Source of the DNA: CALACW01 sp963627915
GTDB taxonomy: Bacteria > Bacillota > Clostridia > Oscillospirales > Acutalibacteraceae
DNA: 40,821 nt
Assembly (NCBI GenBank): GCA_963627915.1
Contig: CAVGCY010000020.1
Span: forward strand, 1-40,821
Direction of reading: 5' to 3'
Below the pieces are notes generated by a model that worked only from the letters and a program-made list of their open reading frames with translations, was not told where the DNA came from and made no database searches. Numbering within the stretch: the stretch's first letter is position 1; each line of letters begins with the position of its first letter. Shown here piece by piece: positions 34,214-40,821 of the stretch. A program made the translations under genes and the position numbers.

Positions 34214-35122
34214 ATGGATTTAAATAAAAAAATAAGCTCATATCTTAATGATTATAAGTGCAATATTGTATTTAACGCACCGATGAAAGAGCATACGTCA
34301 TTTAAAACAGGCGGGAATGCCGATATTTTGATAAATCCAAAGGATGACGAAACAGTAAAAGCCGTTCTGACTTTTTCAAAAGAAAACGATATACCTCTGA
34401 CAGTTGTCGGCAATTCGAGTAATTTGCTCATTTCAGACGACGGCGTCAGAGGAATTGTATTAAAAACAGCGGGCGGTTTAACCGATATTTCGCTGTCGGA
34501 TAATATTGTTACCGCCGGCGCGGGCGTTTCGCTTGCAAAACTGTGTACATTTGCGCTTGATAATTCATTGAGCGGACTTGAATTTGCTTACGGAATACCC
34601 GGTACGGTCGGCGGAGCCGTATATATGAACGCCGGAGCGTACGGCGGAGAGATAAAAGATGTTTTAAAATCCGTCACACATATTACTCCTCAGCTTATAA
34701 CAGAACAAAAACCGGCGAACATGCTTTCACTCTCCTACCGTCATTCATTTTATTCCGACAATGCCGGATATTTTATTTTAAACGCCATGTTTGAATTAAA
34801 AAAAGACGATCCGAAGCTTATTAAAGAGAGAATGTTTGATTTTCTTGCGAGAAGGAAATTAAAACAGCCTCTTGAATATCCGAGCGCAGGCAGTACGTTC
34901 AAACGACCTGAAGGATATTTTGCAGGCAAGCTGATTGAGGACTGCGGATTAAAAGGTTGCAGAATCGGCGGAGCGGCAGTCAGTGAAAAACACGCGGGAT
35001 TTGTTATAAACTATGACAATGCGTCAACCTGCGATATATTAAGGCTTATTGATCATATTCAAAAAACCGTAAAGGAAAAAACGGGAGTAACACTCGAAAC
35101 GGAGATTAAAATTCTCCGATGA
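34214..35122 (+). CDS. murB: UDP-N-acetylenolpyruvoylglucosamine reductase MurB
   Basis: FAD enzyme that reduces UDP-GlcNAc-enolpyruvate to UDP-MurNAc, the second committed step to peptidoglycan. FAD-binding motifs are SFKTGGNAD (29-37) and IPGTVGGAVYMNAGAYGGEI (128-147); R176 lies in YRHSFY; the proton donor is S227 in AGSTFKRP; and the C-terminal LETEI holds the second catalytic glutamate. Length 302 fits type II MurB. The ribosome site is weak (GAGTGAT). Confidence 0.95.
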   Translation: MDLNKKISSYLNDYKCNIVFNAPMKEHTSFKTGGNADILINPKDDETVKAVLTFSKENDIPLTVVGNSSNLLISDDGVRGIVLKTAGGLTDISLSDNIVTAGAGVSLAKLCTFALDNSLSGLEFAYGIPGTVGGAVYMNAGAYGGEIKDVLKSVTHITPQLITEQKPANMLSLSYRHSFYSDNAGYFILNAMFELKKDDPKLIKERMFDFLARRKLKQPLEYPSAGSTFKRPEGYFAGKLIEDCGLKGCRIGGAAVSEKHAGFVINYDNASTCDILRLIDHIQKTVKEKTGVTLETEIKILR

Positions 35123-35179
35123 TATTAGTAATCATGATAAAATTCAGATGTTACAAGGTCCGCAGAAAGGAATTACAGC

Positions 35180-36067
35180 ATGTCGTTTTCATCTGATGTA
35201 AAAAAAGAAATAGCTTCCGTCGAATCGGACGATTGCTGTAAGAGAGCAATGGCTTACGGAATGCTTCTGTTTTCAAAATGCTTTTCCAAGGATGAAATGT
35301 ACATTCAAACCGAGCACAAATTTGTTGCTGACGCATATAACGACTGTGTAAAATTTATTATAGGCAAGCAGGCTGAAATAACACTCTCTCCCTCCTTTAA
35401 ATATACTGTCAGCGTTCCGACATATGAGGACAGAATGGATATTTTGCACGAGTTCGGATACAGAGGCAATGAAATATCATTTTCAATCAATGAAAACAAT
35501 ATTGAAAATGAATGCTGTTTCGGTGCATTTATACGCGGTATTTTTCTGTCATGCGGAATCGTAACCGATCCGAGCAAGGAATATCACCTTGAATTTGACG
35601 TTTCACTTCGCAGTAAATGCACTCAACTTAAACAGGCTTTTAAGAATTTCCCCGTTACGCCGAAAATAACGCAAAGAAACGGCGGATATATATTATATTT
35701 TAAGGACAGCGAGCAAATTGCCGATATTCTTGCTCTTTGCGGAGCTTCAACGTCAATGATGGCGCTTATCGGCGAAAAAATTTTAAAAGATGTGCGAAAC
35801 AGGGTCAACCGCAAGGTTAATTGTGAAAATGCAAATCTGCAAAAGGTTTGCAATGCTGCGTCAAATCAAATATCGGCTATCAGAAAAATATATAAACTTA
35901 AAGGAAAAGAATTTCTTCCCGAGCATTTGAGGCAAATAGCCGACCTGAGAATTGAGAATCCCGAAATGACATTAGGCGAACTGGGCAAAAGTCTGCCCGA
36001 ACCGCTAACGCGTTCGGGAGTAAATCACAGACTGAAAAAAATAGAACAAATCGCTGGCGAATTGTAA
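35180..36067 (+). CDS. whiA: DNA-binding protein WhiA
   Basis: Conserved Gram-positive regulator with an N-terminal LAGLIDADG-like fold (about 1-190, no nuclease residues) and a C-terminal helix-turn-helix (about 205-290, ending SGVNHRLKKIEQIA). In actinomycetes it drives sporulation; in Bacillota it affects division and chromosome segregation. AAAGGAA precedes the ATG. It follows murB after 57 bases; rapZ and glmR (yvcK), often found directly upstream of whiA in Bacillota, are absent here. Confidence 0.94.
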   Translation: MSFSSDVKKEIASVESDDCCKRAMAYGMLLFSKCFSKDEMYIQTEHKFVADAYNDCVKFIIGKQAEITLSPSFKYTVSVPTYEDRMDILHEFGYRGNEISFSINENNIENECCFGAFIRGIFLSCGIVTDPSKEYHLEFDVSLRSKCTQLKQAFKNFPVTPKITQRNGGYILYFKDSEQIADILALCGASTSMMALIGEKILKDVRNRVNRKVNCENANLQKVCNAASNQISAIRKIYKLKGKEFLPEHLRQIADLRIENPEMTLGELGKSLPEPLTRSGVNHRLKKIEQIAGEL

Positions 36068-36072
36068 CATGG

Positions 36073-36111
36073 CAGCCGCACGGAAACGTGAGGCTGTTTT
36101 ATAATTTTATT
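36073..36111 (+). terminator. Terminator after whiA
   Basis: CAGCC (36073-36077) and CACG (36079-36082) pair with CGTG (36087-36090) and GGCTG (36092-36096) around a GAAA tetraloop with one G-A mismatch, followed by TTTT and a T-rich tail. It starts 6 bases after the whiA stop. Confidence 0.9.
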
Positions 36112-36116
36112 TTACG

Positions 36117-36145
36117 TTGATTCAAACGCATAAATATGTTATCAT
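36117..36145 (+). promoter_or_regulatory. Promoter of the nadE-xerC unit
   Basis: Plus strand: -35 TTGATT (36117-36122), 17-base spacer, -10 TATCAT (36140-36145), placed just past the whiA terminator and about 42 bases before the ATG. Confidence 0.72.
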
Positions 36146-36187
36146 AATAACTAATCATATGTCATTCGGCTCTGAAGGGAGAACAAA

Positions 36188-38122
36188 ATGAAAGACGGAT
36201 TTATAAAAACAGCTGCTGCCGTTATAAACACGGAGATTGCGGACGTAATTCAAAATGAAGAACAGATAAAAATCGTAATTGATGAGGCAGATAAAGAAAA
36301 AATCAATCTGCTTGTCCTGCCCGAACTGTGCATAACGGGATATACGTGTTCGGATTTATTCTTTTCTGACAGGCTGAAAAAGTCGTCGCTTGAAAGTCTT
36401 ATAAGACTGAAAAAATATACAAAGGGCAAATACCCTGTCACGATTGTCGGATTGCCGATTATTCATACGGGAAAACTGTATAATGCCGCCGCCGTACTGC
36501 ATGACGGAAAAATTCTCGGACTTGTCCCTAAATTAAATATACCGAACTACGGCGAATTTTACGAAAAAAGACATTTTATGTCCGGCATTTCGTTAAATGC
36601 CGATTCGACAATCAGAATAGACGGCGAAGATATTCCGTTTACGTCTAAACAGATTTTTTCATGCGAAGAAATGGCTGAATTTACATTCGGAATAGAAATA
36701 TGCGAGGATTTGTGGGCGGTATCTCCCCCGTCGGAAAGTCTTGCGCTGTCGGGAGCGTCGATAATTGCCAATCTTTCGGCTTCGGATGAGACAATCGGCA
36801 AGGACGACTACCGAAGGACGCTTGTTTCGTCAACGAGCGCGCGTCTTCTCTCCGGATATATCTACGCCTCCGCTGGTACGGATGAATCAACGCAGGATAT
36901 GGTGTATTCCGGACACTGTATTATTGCGGAAAACGGTATTATACTAAATGAAAATAAGCCGTTTGAAAATAAAAAAATAACCGTTTCGGAAATTGACGTA
37001 TCAAGACTTGCTTCAGAACGTGAGAAAAATACGTCGTTCACTCCGTGTAACGAGAAAATTACAAGGGTTTATTTCCGTCAGAAAATGAAAGAAACTTCCC
37101 TTACCCGTTTTTATGCAAGAAACCCGTTCGTTCCCGATTCAAAATCAGATCTTAATAAACGTGCGGGCGCGATTCTCGACATTCAATCATACGGTCTTAG
37201 AAAGAGAATAAAACATACTGACGCTTCATGCGTCGTATTGGGCATTTCCGGAGGGCTTGATTCAACGCTTGCGCTCATAGTTTCAGTAAAAGCCATGGAT
37301 TTATTAAATCGTCCTCATTCGGATATCATAGCCGTTACAATGCCCTGCTTCGGCACTACAAAAAGGACAAAAAACAATGCCGTAAAGTTGTGCGAGGAAT
37401 ACGGCGTAACGCTTAAAGAGATTGATATTACTAAAGCCGTAAAACAGCATTTTACGGATATCGGACAGGACGAAAACAACTTTGACGTTACGTTTGAAAA
37501 TTCACAGGCACGCGAACGAACGCAGGTCATCATGGACATAGCGAATAAAAACGGCGGATTCGTAATCGGAACGGGCGATTTATCGGAGCTTGCACTCGGC
37601 TGGGCAACATACAACGGCGACCATATGTCGATGTATGCCGTAAATTCCTCTGTTCCGAAAACGCTTGTAAGATATATAGTACGTTATGAAGCGTCAAAAA
37701 GCAGTAAGGCACTTGCCGATATTCTGTATGATATACTCGACACGCCCGTTTCGCCTGAACTGCTGCCTGTTGACGGGGACGGCAATATGACTCAAAAAAC
37801 GGAAGATCTTGTAGGACCTTATGAACTTCACGACTTTTTCCTTTATCATACGCTCAGATTCGGTTCTGCGCCGTCTAAGATTTTCAGACTTGCGCGATAC
37901 GTTTATTCGGACGCTTATGACGATAAAACGATTCTTTACTGGCTGAGAACTTTTACAAGACGGTTTTTCAATCAGCAGTTCAAACGCTCGTGCATGCCCG
38001 ACGGAGTAAAAGTCGGTTCCGTTACTCTCTCTCCGCGGGGAGACTGGAGAATGCCGTCCGACGCGTCTTCAAGAATATGGCTTGACGAAATCAGCAAACT
38101 CGAAAAAGAATATTTATCCTAA
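36188..38122 (+). CDS. nadE: Glutamine-dependent NAD+ synthetase
   Basis: Makes NAD+ from deamido-NAD using glutamine as the nitrogen source. The N-terminal nitrilase-type glutaminase domain (1-280) has the triad E46 (LPELC), K115 (VPKLN) and C172 (IEICEDLW). The C-terminal synthetase domain has the ATP pyrophosphatase loop SGGLDST (354-360) and GTGDLSELALGW, with a tunnel linking the two in known structures. Length 644 is normal for the two-domain type. AAGGGAG precedes the ATG. xerC follows by 40 bases without a terminator. Confidence 0.95.
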   Translation: MKDGFIKTAAAVINTEIADVIQNEEQIKIVIDEADKEKINLLVLPELCITGYTCSDLFFSDRLKKSSLESLIRLKKYTKGKYPVTIVGLPIIHTGKLYNAAAVLHDGKILGLVPKLNIPNYGEFYEKRHFMSGISLNADSTIRIDGEDIPFTSKQIFSCEEMAEFTFGIEICEDLWAVSPPSESLALSGASIIANLSASDETIGKDDYRRTLVSSTSARLLSGYIYASAGTDESTQDMVYSGHCIIAENGIILNENKPFENKKITVSEIDVSRLASEREKNTSFTPCNEKITRVYFRQKMKETSLTRFYARNPFVPDSKSDLNKRAGAILDIQSYGLRKRIKHTDASCVVLGISGGLDSTLALIVSVKAMDLLNRPHSDIIAVTMPCFGTTKRTKNNAVKLCEEYGVTLKEIDITKAVKQHFTDIGQDENNFDVTFENSQARERTQVIMDIANKNGGFVIGTGDLSELALGWATYNGDHMSMYAVNSSVPKTLVRYIVRYEASKSSKALADILYDILDTPVSPELLPVDGDGNMTQKTEDLVGPYELHDFFLYHTLRFGSAPSKIFRLARYVYSDAYDDKTILYWLRTFTRRFFNQQFKRSCMPDGVKVGSVTLSPRGDWRMPSDASSRIWLDEISKLEKEYLS

Positions 38123-38162
38123 AATTCAATGTAAAAGAATCAAAAAAACAGGGTGAATTGAT

Positions 38163-39143
38163 ATGTATGATACCGTTGATTATGAAATTTTTCCGCAGAT
38201 TATAGTTGATTATCTTCATTATATGACCGGTATTAAAAACAAATCGTCAAAAACAGTATACGAATATGCGATTAATTTAAAACTATTCTGTCGTTATATG
38301 TCTGTTTACAAAAAGCTTCAGCCGGAGCCTATATCGGATTCGACATATATTAAGAATCTGACAATTGATTTCTTCAAAGATATATCATTATCAGACGCAT
38401 ATTCTTTTTTATCCTACTGCAAGGATGAGAGGAATAATTCCGAAGTAACGCGTGCGAGAAAGGTTGCCGCAATACGCTCATTTTATCACTATTTGGATAA
38501 CCAACAGCTCGTAAAGAACAATCCTTTACAAAATCTTGACACTCCGAAGCTGAAAAAAACAGTACCGAAGTATCTGACTCTTGATGAAAGCCTTGATTTG
38601 TTAAAATGTATCGACGGAAAGAACCGTGAAAGAGATTACGCAATGATTGTCTTGTTTTTAAACTGCGGGCTTCGGCTTTCCGAACTTGTCGGGCTTAATT
38701 ATACTGATATAAAAGATAATACTGTAATCGTTACCGGCAAGGGCAATAAACAAAGAATTGTATATCTCAACAGCGCATGCGTAAGCGCCGTAAATAACTA
38801 TATGCGAGTGCGTCCGAAAGACGGCGTGATCGACCGCAAGGCTTTATTTTTAAGTTCAAGACTTAAAAGAATTTCGCCGAAAACCGTTCAATATACCGTA
38901 AAGCAATTTCTTCATAAGGCAGGTCTTGACGGTTATTCCGTACATAAGCTCAGGCATACTGCGGCAACATTGATGTATCAGTACGGAGATACCGATTTGC
39001 TTGTTCTTAAAGAAATTCTTGGGCATGAAAACGTCGGAACAACGCAGATATATACCCATATTGTTAACTCACAGCTTGAAAAAGCTGCCGAATCAAACCC
39101 GCTTGCAAATATCAGTCCCGATAAGCTTCAAGATAACAAATAA
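38163..39143 (+). CDS. Tyrosine recombinase XerC/XerD-type
   Basis: Site-specific recombinase that resolves chromosome dimers. An N-terminal SAM-like core-binding domain (about 10-115) is followed by the catalytic domain with R171 (GLRLSEL), K193 (GKGNKQR), H261-xx-R264 (HKLRH), H287 (LGHEN) and the nucleophile Y297 (IYTHI). All six catalytic residues are present. Neighbouring spoIIM-like gene mirrors the spoIIM-xerD pairing of other spore formers, so it may be the XerD-role enzyme. Its last 16 bases overlap the convergent spoIIM-like gene. I saw no dif-like site in the window. Confidence 0.9.
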   Translation: MYDTVDYEIFPQIIVDYLHYMTGIKNKSSKTVYEYAINLKLFCRYMSVYKKLQPEPISDSTYIKNLTIDFFKDISLSDAYSFLSYCKDERNNSEVTRARKVAAIRSFYHYLDNQQLVKNNPLQNLDTPKLKKTVPKYLTLDESLDLLKCIDGKNRERDYAMIVLFLNCGLRLSELVGLNYTDIKDNTVIVTGKGNKQRIVYLNSACVSAVNNYMRVRPKDGVIDRKALFLSSRLKRISPKTVQYTVKQFLHKAGLDGYSVHKLRHTAATLMYQYGDTDLLVLKEILGHENVGTTQIYTHIVNSQLEKAAESNPLANISPDKLQDNK

Positions 39144-39751
39144 CTTCCGATTCCTCCGAGCGCAAACCCGTCGATTAATGATGATATTAATATCAGAACC
39201 AGTATAATAACAAATTTCAGGGAATATTTTTTCAATGAGATTTTATCCGAAATTTCACGTCTGTTGAGAATTAACGACAGTATGTCAACGCTCATATACG
39301 CACTTTCATTGCAAGCAAGAATCAGTGCAAGCACGGAAAAAATCCCACCCGGAAGAATTGTTATACAGTATTTTACTATACCTGAAGAATGCTCGGTATA
39401 TAACGAACCCGAAATTAAACCGAGCCCGATTCCTTTTACGGCCGGCAAAACAACCGACAGTGGTAATCCTACGCAGTTAAAACCGTTTGCATACGAAAAT
39501 AAAATCATTACAGCGTTTACAGAAAATGAACATAAAAACACTTTGAAAAATCCTGATTCCGCGCAAAAAGTAAAACTGTCCGATACGTATTCTTTAAGCC
39601 GGGCGGAAATAAACGTATCGGCTTTCCCTGCCGTACCCGCGCCGATTATCATCGAGGCTGCAAAAATAAACAGCAAAATCATAATACTTTTTGAATCTGT
39701 CTGAGAAAATGAACCTTTATTATTGAAATACCTGACAGTCTTTATTTTCAT
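39128..39751 (-). CDS. Stage II sporulation protein M-like membrane protein
   Basis: About 207 residues with five hydrophobic segments. The pattern (NAVMILFSYANGFNCVGLPL, then VKGIGLGLISGSLY, then ILPGGIFSVLALILA) matches SpoIIM/DUF95, which acts in septal peptidoglycan hydrolysis during engulfment with SpoIID and SpoIIP. Identification rests on this pattern plus adjacency to a Xer recombinase, as in Bacillus. I chose ATG 39751, about 9 bases after AGGGA; the in-frame ATG at 39760 is too close to it. It is 18 bases after the TIGR04086 gene. Confidence 0.68.
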   Translation of the reverse strand: MKIKTVRYFNNKGSFSQTDSKSIMILLFIFAASMIIGAGTAGKADTFISARLKEYVSDSFTFCAESGFFKVFLCSFSVNAVMILFSYANGFNCVGLPLSVVLPAVKGIGLGLISGSLYTEHSSGIVKYCITILPGGIFSVLALILACNESAYMSVDILSLILNRREISDKISLKKYSLKFVIILVLILISSLIDGFALGGIGSYLLS

Positions 39752-39769
39752 ATTTGTCATTCCCTGCTT

Positions 39770-40168
39770 TTATTTTGATATAACACAACTTAGCGTCCCC
39801 GGCAGGATTACAGCCGGAATGAGCAGTAATGAATTTAATGACAAATCCTTATTGCCGACTGCAAGTACCGGAATAAAAATCATTGTCAGAATTACAAAAG
39901 ATGATATCAGAGATATTGTTATTTTTTTATGTTTTATATTTTTACATGCAATAAGACCGCTGATAAAAGCTGAAACGGCTCCGATTGCTAAATAGATATA
40001 CGGCAGGATAACCGTTTTTATCTGCGTCCGCGTCATTATAAAAGCCGCCGCCGACAGCATAACGCAATAAATTATAATTCCGACAACTGCAGACAGAATA
40101 AAGCTTCTTGTTATTTTTTTGCTGCCGCCTTGATTTACTGTTTTTTTTCTTTTTATTTTTACAGACAT
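39770..40168 (-). CDS. TIGR04086 family membrane protein
   Basis: Small protein (132 residues) with a lysine-rich N-terminus (1-20) and four membrane spans (about 22-45, 52-73, 83-102 and 108-130), the layout of the TIGR04086 family often found beside yajC in Bacillota. Function unknown. The ATG has GGAGG seven bases upstream, but that site lies inside the hairpin at 40171-40209, so translation may be restricted. Confidence 0.72.
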   Translation of the reverse strand: MSVKIKRKKTVNQGGSKKITRSFILSAVVGIIIYCVMLSAAAFIMTRTQIKTVILPYIYLAIGAVSAFISGLIACKNIKHKKITISLISSFVILTMIFIPVLAVGNKDLSLNSLLLIPAVILPGTLSCVISK

Positions 40169-40170
40169 AA

Positions 40171-40209
40171 AAATCCCTCCGTATCTCTATACAAGATATG
40201 AAGGGATTT
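40171..40209 (-). promoter_or_regulatory. Hairpin that buries the ribosome site between yajC and the TIGR04086 gene
   Basis: On the minus strand AAATCCCTTC (40200-40209) pairs with GGAGGGATTT (40171-40180) over 10 bp with one U-G; after one A-C mismatch, TATCT pairs with AGATA (40194-40198 with 40182-40186) around a 7-base loop. The 3' arm contains the GGAGG ribosome site of the next gene and ends in TTTTT, so it could act as a partial terminator, a translational brake, or both. Confidence 0.65.
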
Positions 40210-40227
40210 AATTGTTTATTCTTAAAA

Positions 40228-40680
40228 TTATTCTTTGTCCGTTTTATCTTCGGATTTTGATTTTTTGGAACGGCTGCCTTTTTTCTTTTCTTCTTTTTCA
40301 GCCTGCTTTGCCGCCGCAATAGCGTCCTTTTCAGCCTGAAGCCTCTCATTAGCCGTGTCATTGGTCTGAATAGCCCAACGGGAAAACTTCATTTTTGTTC
40401 TGTCCGCGCCGGATTCAAGAACTATGCTGTCCTCCTTAACGGTAACTACTCTGCCCATGATTCCGCCGATAGTGGTAATCTCATCGCCAATCTGAATGGA
40501 ATCACGCATTTCCTGTTCTTCCTTCTGTTTTTTCTTCTGAGGTCTTATCATAAGAAAATACATAATGGCAAACAGAGCAACCATCATAATAATCATGGAC
40601 CATGAACTGCCCGTAGACTGTTCAGTCGAACCGGAAGCGGACTGACCCATGCATGAAAGCAAATAAGTTGAAAATGTCAT
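40228..40680 (-). CDS. yajC: Preprotein translocase accessory subunit YajC
   Basis: Single-span protein that associates with SecDF at the Sec translocon. The span (about 27-45) is followed by the hallmark IRPQKKKQKE and the small soluble domain IGDEITTIGGIMGRVVTV. A 40-residue charged tail (Lys/Glu/Ser) extends it to 150 residues, longer than the roughly 100 usual. GGAGG precedes the ATG. secD, secF and tgt, common neighbours, are not in the window. Confidence 0.92.
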   Translation of the reverse strand: MTFSTYLLSCMGQSASGSTEQSTGSSWSMIIMMVALFAIMYFLMIRPQKKKQKEEQEMRDSIQIGDEITTIGGIMGRVVTVKEDSIVLESGADRTKMKFSRWAIQTNDTANERLQAEKDAIAAAKQAEKEEKKKGSRSKKSKSEDKTDKE

Positions 40681-40712
40681 TTTATAATCCTCCGTTTAAT
40701 AAACTGATATAC

Positions 40713-40741
40713 ATTATACAATACTGTGTCTGAATATGCAA
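40713..40741 (-). promoter_or_regulatory. Promoter of yajC
   Basis: Minus strand: -35 TTGCAT (40736-40741), 17-base spacer, -10 TATAAT (40713-40718), about 33 bases before the ATG. The remaining 80 bases to the window edge contain no gene I can support. Confidence 0.82.
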
Positions 40742-40821
40742 TAGCTATTTATTAAGTATTTTTAAATTCGGGAGTTTGACAGTTAAGAGAGGTAAAAAAG
40801 CGAGTGAAGCCTTACAGGGCT

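Noticed and set aside
39264..39704. 146-codon plus-strand frame antisense to the spoIIM-like gene
   Set aside because: Hydrophilic shadow of a membrane protein gene; the minus frame has the SpoIIM pattern and ribosome site.
40651..40680. Lipobox-like LLSC near the YajC N-terminus
   Set aside because: There is no basic start or hydrophobic stretch before the cysteine, so it is not a lipoprotein signal; the true membrane span comes later.
40742..40821. Open plus-strand frame and a partial AGCC/GGGCT symmetry at the right edge
   Set aside because: No start codon with a ribosome site and no recognised family; the symmetry is too short and cut by the window edge to call a repeat or terminator.
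1..40821. Defence island, prophage, transposon or CRISPR content
   Set aside because: Every large frame belongs to a housekeeping or common accessory family, and no direct repeat array, integrase-flanked block or transposase was seen. The only tyrosine recombinase is a complete Xer-type enzyme in a conserved context.

Overview
The window looks like chromosomal, mostly housekeeping DNA from a low-to-moderate GC member of the Clostridia (Bacillota), probably an Oscillospirales/Ruminococcaceae-type gut or rumen bacterium. Supporting signs are WhiA, HPr kinase, a SpoIIM-like protein beside a Xer recombinase, a group II ECF transporter module, DUF1846 and DUF5711 proteins, AT-rich intergenic DNA with clear SigA promoters (17-18 bp spacers), strong GGAGG ribosome sites and U-tailed terminators. 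The genus assignment is inference. I see no tRNA, rRNA, CRISPR array, prophage or insertion sequence.

Layout. (1) Positions 384-13202, minus strand: thirteen tightly packed genes with short gaps or 1-4 base overlaps, read from a good promoter just upstream of ruvC to a strong terminator at 306-354. Order of transcription: ruvC-ruvA-ruvB, glmM, an RlmI-like methyltransferase, ecfA1-ecfA2-ecfT, truA, a DUF5711 protein, cvpA, pgsA, and a Clp ATPase with a zinc-finger N-terminus. (2) 13350-19317: single genes with their own promoters and terminators (nucleoside hydrolase, GNAT acetyltransferase, NAD-dependent epimerase-like protein, a secreted DNase I-fold hydrolase), then mltG. (3) 19343-23629: 5-formyl-THF cyclo-ligase and a DJ-1 protein lie upstream of mltG; divergent from them is a three-gene unit of a double-domain ThyX-like protein, a methyltransferase and Hsp33. 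(4) 23691-28392: DUF1846 protein, DUF2207 membrane protein, and a divergent M28-like protein with altered metal ligands. (5) 28618-39143, plus strand: GH2 glycosidase with a translationally coupled WYL regulator, then nagB-hprK-ROK kinase-murB-whiA, then nadE-xerC. (6) 39128-40680, minus strand: yajC, a TIGR04086 membrane protein and a SpoIIM-like protein.

How the genes work together. The window carries several parts of amino-sugar and envelope metabolism: GlmM and NagB act on opposite sides of the glucosamine-6-phosphate branch point, MurB and MltG act in peptidoglycan synthesis and trimming, PgsA makes phosphatidylglycerol, HPrK links sugar status to gene control, and the ROK kinase probably feeds hexose phosphate. 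RuvABC and XerC process recombination junctions and chromosome dimers. ThyX-like, cyclo-ligase and nucleoside hydrolase genes touch folate and nucleotide metabolism.

No obvious new defence or mobile system was found. The best candidates for a second look are the tandem ThyX-like protein whose two halves have lost complementary parts of the active-site signature, a hairpin between yajC and the next gene that would bury its ribosome site, the M28-like protein with replaced metal ligands, the zinc-finger Clp ATPase, and two palindromes placed exactly where operators would sit in the 28.4-28.6 kb divergent promoter region.
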